Origin: a virus | Virus record (IMG/VR): IMGVR_UViG_3300027974_000148 | Span: 1-25,156 of that record | Length of the DNA stretch: 25,156 bases | Strand: one strand, 5' to 3' | Shown: piece after piece, positions 14,380 through 19,422 of the stretch | How the letters are laid out: every line of letters starts with the position of its first letter | Position numbering within the stretch: position 1 is the first letter of the stretch | The notes under the pieces: model-generated | Told to the model about the DNA's origin: nothing | Database searches by the model: none | The model's input: the letters and a program-made list of their open reading frames with translations, nothing else | Made by a program: the position numbers and the translations under genes

Positions 14380-15878
14380 TTAAGAACCTGTCAACACGCC
14401 TTGTAATTGAGCATTTGAAGTAGTCAAGTTACCAGCCCAACCGTATAACTTAACGATTGCATCTTGGTTGATTGACTGACGCTCGCCACCGATAGGAACG
14501 AAATTACGCTCTTTGTGTGGGCGGAAGAAGATGTAATTAGTGTTCAAGAAGTACATATACAATGCGTTTTCTTGAGCGCCAATACCACCACCTAATACCA
14601 CATCAGCAGACATACCGCCACCGTAGAACTTCAATGATGCAAAGCCAGCCGCGCCTTCTTCAACACCAGCAATACGCTGAATAGCTTGCAATGAAGCAAC
14701 ATAGCGTGTGTATAGTGTGTTACCAGCAATAATCAGGTCAGTCTTATCAGTTCCACGAACGGACTTGATAGCGGCTGTTGTCATTGCGGCTTGGATCAAA
14801 GCGGATGTGTCAGCACCAGTTGTTGCTTGGTTTCTCCAGAACTCCCAATTGGCTCTATTAATGCCACCGTACGTTCCAGATGTAGGTGATGTAGAAATTG
14901 CGGCCGCTAGACCAGTAATGTTCTTACCACCATTACCTGTACCGTCACCATAAAGGTCGGTAGAGATACGGTTTAACAAGCGTGCTTCAGAAACTTGCAT
15001 ACGGCCGTCTAACAGGTCGATGATCGCCTCTTTGGAACTGTTTTGCAACATTTCTAGACCACTCATTGTCACAGAATCAGCATACTGAGTAATGCTGTAC
15101 TGAGCCGCAGAGATAGGGCTATCAGGGGTGATGTTTAATACTTCATCAATTTTGTTATCGTAGTGGCTCTTTATCCGCTACTTCAATATGTCACCATACT
15201 GTTCAGACTATATCATCCCTTTCGGGTGGGAGGCTCGTGGGGGTATTACTGATTTCTCTCGACCCCTAGTCGTTACACCTTCTGTGTCCCTAGCCCTTTC
15301 GGGTTACATACACAGCTTGGCTCGGTATTATCTTTAAACTCACCTTAAAATCTAAAGGTTTCCACCGAATTCATCCCATTTGCTACAAAAACTTGCTTAC
15401 TGCAAATTAATGAAGGGGCTAGAAGTCAACCCACTATAACTGTTTGCATTGTTAGTGTTTGGATCATTGTACATGATCTCCTCGCCTATTGTTAATGGTC
15501 ACTAACTTAACCATGTTAGGTCATTTCTGCCTAACTCTTGGACTTAAATTACATCAAGTTATATCCAAGTGCAGACTATCGCTTCACCTTTGCAGGTGTT
15601 CTCTCGCTTAGTCGTTCAGGCTGTATTTAAACTTGCCCCTTGTTGTCCCCTTCGGGAGTTCCAAGTCAATCAGAGAGAATTCTCACATCTGAGTTTTAAT
15701 TCAGAGTGACCCCAACATTAAGGATTACATTACCACCTGAGAAGGGCCGTACATTTCCCTTACTATTTAAACGCTGAAGAATTGCGTTGTTCTGCGTTAA
15801 GTTGTCTGCCAATACTCCGCTACGGCTTTGAATGGTAGTAGCGATAATATCGGTGATTGCGCTATTTGCGAATGCCAT
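14380..15878 (-). CDS. Major capsid protein, gene split by two group I introns
   Basis: Proposed join, - strand: exon 1 15878-15721 (158 nt), exon 2 15484-15429 (56 nt), exon 3 15146-14380 (767 nt); total 981 nt, 326 residues, in frame. Exon 1 encodes MAFANSAITDIIATTIQSRS to about residue 52, exon 2 about IMYNDPNTNNANSYSG, exon 3 from EVLNITPDSPISAAQ to the C-terminus. Tyr72 is split T|AT. Without splicing, exon 1 runs into a TAA at 15696. The chain resembles a capsid family of about 330 residues (MSGLEMLQNSSKEAI, LLNRISTDLYGDGTGNGG) with an HK97-type role; this is from memory. It follows the scaffold gene by 23 nt with an AAGGA SD. An alternative junction 1 (after 15717, resuming at 15480) also keeps frame and length but gives Asn-Glu instead of Leu53-adjacent Glu-Glu. 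Confidence 0.85.
15147..15428 (-). ncRNA. Group I intron 2 in the capsid gene (subgroup IA, ORF-less, 282 nt)
   Basis: On the - strand, P1 pairs exon GGGT (15432-15429) with GCCC (15419-15416), giving the required U-G at the 5' site. P2 is ATTTGC/GCAAAT, P3 TGGGA (15378-15374)/TCCCA (15231-15227), P4 CGGT/ACCG (15367-15364, 15326-15323), P5 ACCTT/AAGGT, P6 CTGTGT/ACACAG. P7 is GACTA (15271-15267) with TAGTC within GATATAGTCTG (15214-15204). GGGG/CCCC between P7 and P3 is P7.1, typical of IA introns. P8 has a GAAA loop, P9 CAGTATG/CATATTG with GTGA loop, P9.2 GTAG/CTAC. The end AACAAAATTG supplies the terminal G. The order is that of phage introns such as those of Twort (recalled). There is no homing endonuclease ORF. 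Confidence 0.9.
15485..15720 (-). ncRNA. Group I intron 1 in the capsid gene (ORF-less, 236 nt)
   Basis: On the - strand, P1 pairs exon ATCCT (15725-15721) with GGGGT (15713-15709), U-G at the cut. P2 is TCACTCTGA (15709-15701) with TCAGA-t-GTGA (15692-15683). P3 CTCTC (15677-15673)/GAGAG (15605-15601). P4 ACTTG (15666-15662)/CAAGT (15635-15631). P5 CCC-GAA-GGG. P7 GACTA (15613-15609)/TAGTC (15578-15574). P8 CACCT-gcaa-AGGTG (15598-15585). P9 CTTGGA/TCCAAG, P9.1 GTTAGG/CCTAAC, then ATGGT/ACCAT. The end AATAGG gives a terminal G. There is no P7.1 insert, so it is a different subgroup from intron 2. Boundaries may move by up to 5 nt. Confidence 0.85.
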
Positions 15879-15901
15879 GATATTTCCTTTATTAGATTAA
15901 G

Positions 15902-16999
15902 TTAAACCCGACCACCCTCTGCATCGGCCAAATTAGCCATCAGCAAGGATCGTCTATCCTTTGCATCTGCTTTACTCACTTGACCGCTAGGTGTAACGGA
16001 TCGTGGACTAACCGCAGTTGCTTTAGCTTTTGCTACTTGCTGTGCCTTAGACGCTTGGGTGTTGGCTGATCTCAGGAGTTTTTCCTGCTCTAACTTAAAC
16101 GCTTCGTCATTCATACGCACCGCTTTGGCATAAGCCGATTCTAGGTCTTGGGCTAAACCTCGCTCAAGTAATTGAGCCATATCTTCCCTTACCATTTCAA
16201 AGTGCGGAAAAGCCACTTTGTTGCTACTTACACGGCTAATTTCATTGGTCAACCGTGCATTTTCTTCTTGATCCCGTATCGCTGACAGTTGCTGAACTTG
16301 TTGCTGGGTAGCTTGAAGTTGTTGCATTAACTGCTGTTGATAAGGGTCTACATACGCCTGTTCTGGCGTATGTAAGCTATCTGAATTCAATTGTATTCCA
16401 TAATCTTGTGCAAGTCTATGGAACATCTGCACCTTCTGGTCGTAAGGCGCTTTAGACAGAACCATGTGGGCGCGACCAAGATTATTGATCCAAGCTACAG
16501 GATGAATACCTTGTTGCTGTAATTCAGGCACAAACGGATTAATAGCATCCGTCAATTGCCTAGCGTTATCAGCTTCAGCTTTGTAAGCGGATACGCCTTT
16601 TTTGTATTCAGCTTCGCGTTGGTTGGCATATTCAGCAAACTTAATAAATTCTTCTTTTTCTAAGGGTTTGCCATCTTGCATCTTATCCCAGACATCGCGG
16701 TACTCTTTTTTCCAAGTAGTAGGGCGCTTTACTTCTTCTTGAACTTCATCAGTAGCTTCTGCCACCAGTTCAGGTTCTTCAACGGTATCGTCTTGGCTAC
16801 TGGTTTTTTCGGCATTGCTTTTGAAACGACCTTTTTCGTCACGGTCGTTGCTTTCTTCAGGGCTGGCTTCTTCGCTTTCGGCTTGGATTGGATCGTCATT
16901 TACTTCAATCTCCTTTTCTACAGGGGCTTCTAAAGTGCCTTCTTCGGCTTGTTCTAAAGCGGCTTCAAGCATTTCTCTGCGGTCTAATTCTTCTGACAT
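15902..16999 (-). CDS. Capsid scaffolding protein
   Basis: A 365-residue highly charged protein. Residues 1-95 are acidic and disordered (Glu/Asp/Ser-rich, with GRFKS as a basic patch). Then comes PTTWKKEYRDVWDKMQ and a long helical region. Residues about 215-250 are Gln-rich coiled coil (QQQLMQQLQATQQQVQQLSA). The C-terminus is basic (KAKATAVSPRSVTPSG, then SKADAKDRRSLLMANLADAE), as scaffolds need to grip the inside of the capsid shell. It is located directly before the major capsid gene, the usual order. Scaffolds guide procapsid assembly and leave or are cleaved afterwards. No protease domain is seen. Confidence 0.85.
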   Translation of the reverse strand: MSEELDRREMLEAALEQAEEGTLEAPVEKEIEVNDDPIQAESEEASPEESNDRDEKGRFKSNAEKTSSQDDTVEEPELVAEATDEVQEEVKRPTTWKKEYRDVWDKMQDGKPLEKEEFIKFAEYANQREAEYKKGVSAYKAEADNARQLTDAINPFVPELQQQGIHPVAWINNLGRAHMVLSKAPYDQKVQMFHRLAQDYGIQLNSDSLHTPEQAYVDPYQQQLMQQLQATQQQVQQLSAIRDQEENARLTNEISRVSSNKVAFPHFEMVREDMAQLLERGLAQDLESAYAKAVRMNDEAFKLEQEKLLRSANTQASKAQQVAKAKATAVSPRSVTPSGQVSKADAKDRRSLLMANLADAEGGRV

Positions 17000-17007
17000 G
17001 GTTTACC

Positions 17008-17406
17008 CTATCTGTAATTAAGTTTGGAATAAGTGATTTCCGCAATTTCACGCTTACGGGCTTCATGTTCTTTTTTGCTAAATTCATGCGTTTTTTGGGC
17101 AGTTGGTACATCGTTACCCAATTCAATACAATTATTGCGCTTTAGATTTTCACGGTGCTTAGAACGGCTAGAAACCCATGTACCATCAGCCATGCTAATG
17201 TGGCCTTGAATATCAGGAACTACCATAGGGGCTTCTTTTGGGGTCATATTTAGCTTGGCTTGCCACGCTTCTTCAGCTTCAGGCGTATTAAACGGAATAT
17301 TCCAGTAAGCAAGGTACTTTTCCTTGTCATCATATTGCGTTGCATCATATTCTTCATGGTCAACCTTGCAATGTGGGCATTTAACGGTGACTTTGACTAA
17401 AGCCAT
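17008..17406 (-). CDS. Zinc-ribbon-like hypothetical protein
   Basis: A 132-residue protein. The N-terminus has VKCPHCKVDH (C10, C13, H17), half of a zinc ribbon; the second pair is not obvious, with only C93 further on. The C-terminal half contains GTWVSSRSKHRENLKRNNC, then IELGNDVP, a pattern I recall from phage FmdB-like zinc-ribbon proteins. The tail is basic and helical (KKEHEARKREIAEI). It has a strong SD (AGGAG) and overlaps the end of the glycosyltransferase by 1 nt. Role unknown; nucleic-acid or protein binding is likely. Confidence 0.65.
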   Translation of the reverse strand: MALVKVTVKCPHCKVDHEEYDATQYDDKEKYLAYWNIPFNTPEAEEAWQAKLNMTPKEAPMVVPDIQGHISMADGTWVSSRSKHRENLKRNNCIELGNDVPTAQKTHEFSKKEHEARKREIAEITYSKLNYR

Positions 17407-18311
17407 TACATTCTCCTTATTATTTCGGGTAATTGGTCGTATTCATTTGGTCTAAGTAGGCAAATGCTGTCGTACCAACGGGCATTTTTCCATCTCCAGC
17501 AAACAAATTCTTCTTTTGGTAGCAAAACTACGCATTTCACGCCCAAAGCACCAGCAAGGTGAGCCGTTCCCGTGTCAACAGTAACAATTCCCTTCATAGC
17601 TTTCATGTGGCTGGCTGTTTTTACCCAATTTTGCTTCCAGCCATCGTTAGGTAATGGGTGAAATAAGCCATCAGAATTAGGGTTTAAGCTGTAACAGTCA
17701 TCCCCAACCAATTCAGCCATGTGTTCATGGGCAATTGACTTAATGTAATACAAAGTTTGTTTAGATGCTTCCCAATTTACGCCAATTTTGGATGGAATAT
17801 TGCTAGGTTGGGCGTGTAAATACCCTTCTGAACCTACAATTTTCTTGCGTGTTACTGGAAACATTGCTTTTACAATAGGGTGCGACAAAGAAATGTAATA
17901 AGGCAATGACATTGACCCAATCCAATAATCAGATTCATTGGCAACCCCTTCTAAACCGTTGCTAAACACATCTACAGCGTGTATTTGCCCTAAAAGGTAA
18001 TGCAATGTACCTTCTTGCAAAACAACAACTTGTTTAGCCCCTAAAGCCTTTAATGCTGGCAAAAAACGGGCAAACATAATAATGTCACCAAAACCCTGTT
18101 CCATTTGTACTGTGATTGATTTACCCATTAGGGATTCACCTCTCCATACAGGCATTTTTAACGCAGGGGCATAGGGCTGGGCTTGCTTTGCAATTATTTC
18201 TGGATGCCAGCGGTATTCAAACTCCCTAAAACCAGCTTCATAGCGGCCAGCGTGTAGGTGTTCGTAAGCCTTCTTATATTCCGTGTGCGGATTTAATGTA
18301 AGAGCAGTAAT
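17406..18311 (-). CDS. GT9-like glycosyltransferase, start uncertain (ATT at 18311 or ATG at 18155)
   Basis: The enzyme resembles heptosyltransferase-type family GT9 and TPR-linked glycosyltransferases: EQGFGDIIMFARFLPALKAL (nucleotide-sugar fold start) and VDTGTAHLAGALGVKCVVLL (donor-binding loop). From the ATG at 18155 it has 249 residues, but that ATG has no SD and cuts the conserved block WRGESLMGK just after its beginning. The same frame is open back to 18320 and encodes typical family residues (YEHLHAGRYEAGFREFEYRW). This part has no ATG, GTG or TTG. ATT at 18311, 7 nt after GAGG, would give 301 residues. It overlaps the end of the upstream gene by 19 nt. It may modify host lipopolysaccharide or virion glycans. 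Confidence 0.75.
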   Translation of the reverse strand: MTALTLNPHTEYKKAYEHLHAGRYEAGFREFEYRWHPEIIAKQAQPYAPALKMPVWRGESLMGKSITVQMEQGFGDIIMFARFLPALKALGAKQVVVLQEGTLHYLLGQIHAVDVFSNGLEGVANESDYWIGSMSLPYYISLSHPIVKAMFPVTRKKIVGSEGYLHAQPSNIPSKIGVNWEASKQTLYYIKSIAHEHMAELVGDDCYSLNPNSDGLFHPLPNDGWKQNWVKTASHMKAMKGIVTVDTGTAHLAGALGVKCVVLLPKEEFVCWRWKNARWYDSICLLRPNEYDQLPEIIRRM

Positions 18312-18763
18312 AGTGCGGCCTCATCGTCAAGTTCCTCTTGGCGTTTGGCTTCCATTACCCTAAGTTGCATCTCAATGTTTGCAACTTCTTGTCTGTAAGC
18401 TACTGCCGCAAGGATGTTATCCCGTTGTCTTTCAAGGTAGCTTATTGACCGTTGTAATTCTTCTGTTTCAGCTAACGGTATATCAGCTTTAACCTCTTGT
18501 TTTGATTGTACTTTAGTTTGCTTAACTTTTGCAATAGGTTGTGGATCAATCTGATCCTTGAAGGCTTGCTTGCGTGAAGCGTTTGCATCTCTTGTAGCTT
18601 GTTCAAGTTTGCGTTGGCGGTCAGCTATTTTGTGCTGTAGCTTTTGTATTCTACGGAGTTCTTCTTTAGTCCAATGGCCACCATCATCCCCACCTACGGG
18701 TTCTACATTGATTTGAAATGCGTTATTTTGAAACGCATTAGGCTGAAAAGCGGTTTGAAACAT
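18293..18763 (-). CDS. Coiled-coil hypothetical protein with FQxNAFQ repeats
   Basis: A 156-residue protein. The N-terminus carries tandem Phe-Gln units (FQTAFQPNAFQNNAFQ), a short repeat I recall from other phage late-gene proteins. A Gly/Asp linker and WTKEELRRIQKLQHKIADRQ follow, then two long coiled-coil stretches (about 33-70 and 98-150), ending in five Leu and His. It starts one base inside the stop of the upstream gene. The 3' end overlaps the open frame of the glycosyltransferase. Probably virion-associated; no enzymatic motif. Confidence 0.65.
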   Translation of the reverse strand: MFQTAFQPNAFQNNAFQINVEPVGGDDGGHWTKEELRRIQKLQHKIADRQRKLEQATRDANASRKQAFKDQIDPQPIAKVKQTKVQSKQEVKADIPLAETEELQRSISYLERQRDNILAAVAYRQEVANIEMQLRVMEAKRQEELDDEAALLLLLH

Positions 18764-19128
18764 TAGGTAACTTCAACCCAAGATATAGTGGCCTCATTCC
18801 AATTGTATGGTTTGCCATCTGTGGGTTTAGGTGTTGGCGCTTCCCATGTCCATGTAGGCGCAGAAATAACCCAACTTGCAAATGGTTTTGGCGCATAAAA
18901 CACATCGTTTGCTTGGTCGTATGTGTATCCAATACCAGCATAATTACCACGCAAAGGTATTCCGCCATCAGGCTGTCCATCAGCACCATAATGGACATTT
19001 CCTCTTGTGTTGTAAGAGGTCTGAATCCAATCGCCAGAACTTAAATCTACAAATGTATCAAAAAAGTCAGGTTCAGCAACAATAACTTGTGTTACTTTGC
19101 CGTCTACTACTTTTGCAAAATGGCCCAT
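18763..19128 (-). CDS. Conserved phage protein (MGHFAKVVDGKV family)
   Basis: A 121-residue protein. The opening MGHFAKVVDGKVTQVIVAEP, then WIQTSYNTRG, GNYAGIGYTYD and APKPFASW, is a pattern I recall from many aquatic phages, where the protein is uncharacterised. It is aromatic-rich, with regularly spaced Trp near the C-terminus (WVISAPTWTWEAP, YNWNEATISW), which suggests a beta-structured virion or fibre-associated protein. The SD AGGAG is strong. It lies between the 89-residue gene and the coiled-coil gene, downstream of the long tail fibre. Function unknown. Confidence 0.7.
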   Translation of the reverse strand: MGHFAKVVDGKVTQVIVAEPDFFDTFVDLSSGDWIQTSYNTRGNVHYGADGQPDGGIPLRGNYAGIGYTYDQANDVFYAPKPFASWVISAPTWTWEAPTPKPTDGKPYNWNEATISWVEVT

Positions 19129-19141
19129 GTAAATCTCCTAA

Positions 19142-19411
19142 TTAAGCGTCTACTGCGCCTTCGTAATCGCTAAAAGTCTTGAGAACTTCATAGATTGCAG
19201 GGATTAAATCACCCTTCAAATCCTCAATAGCGATGTAATGTGCATTTTCTTTAACTGTAGCCATGTTGCCATGTCTTGCATCTTCGTTATAGTAAATAGC
19301 TACTTGAACTTGGATTTGGTCTTTAGTACCAAAGAAGTTAGTGATTCGTGCGTAGGCTTGTGGGGCTGGTACACCGAATTGGGTTGATGCTAGGTTAAGT
19401 TGTAGTGCCAT
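19142..19411 (-). CDS. Small protein downstream of the long tail fibre
   Basis: An 89-residue protein. The ATG at 19411 follows AAGGAG at ideal spacing and lies 11 nt after the fibre stop; an in-frame start at 19543 lies inside the fibre gene and is rejected. It opens MALQLNLASTQFGVPAPQAY and looks like a compact alpha/beta protein (IQVQVAIYYNEDA, YIAIEDLKGDLIPAIYEVLK). It is not recognised for certain. It may be a fibre chaperone or a small virion protein because of its position. Confidence 0.65.
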   Translation of the reverse strand: MALQLNLASTQFGVPAPQAYARITNFFGTKDQIQVQVAIYYNEDARHGNMATVKENAHYIAIEDLKGDLIPAIYEVLKTFSDYEGAVDA

Positions 19412-19422
19412 GTTAATACTCC

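Noticed and set aside
14380-15072. A separate 230-residue capsid gene starting at GTG 15072
   Set aside because: The frame continues upstream with capsid-like codons to 15146, and the GTG is an internal Val; it is exon 3 of the split gene.
15147-15428. Group II intron or insertion sequence in the capsid gene
   Set aside because: No GUGYG start, no domain V, no terminal inverted repeats and no transposase or reverse transcriptase; the P7 and S motifs are those of group I.
15502-15510. TTAAGTTAG inside intron 1 resembling half of the early operator
   Set aside because: Only a half match, located in the loop of a predicted P9 hairpin; AT-rich chance match is sufficient.
15696-15878. A free-standing 60-residue protein
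   Set aside because: It is exon 1 of the capsid gene read into intron 1; its last seven residues are intron-encoded and end at an intron stop.
14380-15878. Capsid gene as a pseudogene broken by insertion or by assembly error
   Set aside because: The inserts fold as complete group I cores with correct boundary nucleotides, and the exons rejoin exactly in frame with no lost residue.
16676-17145. Three + strand ORFs opposite the scaffold and zinc-ribbon genes
   Set aside because: Antisense shadows of acidic, Glu-rich coding sequence; no SD and no operon fit.
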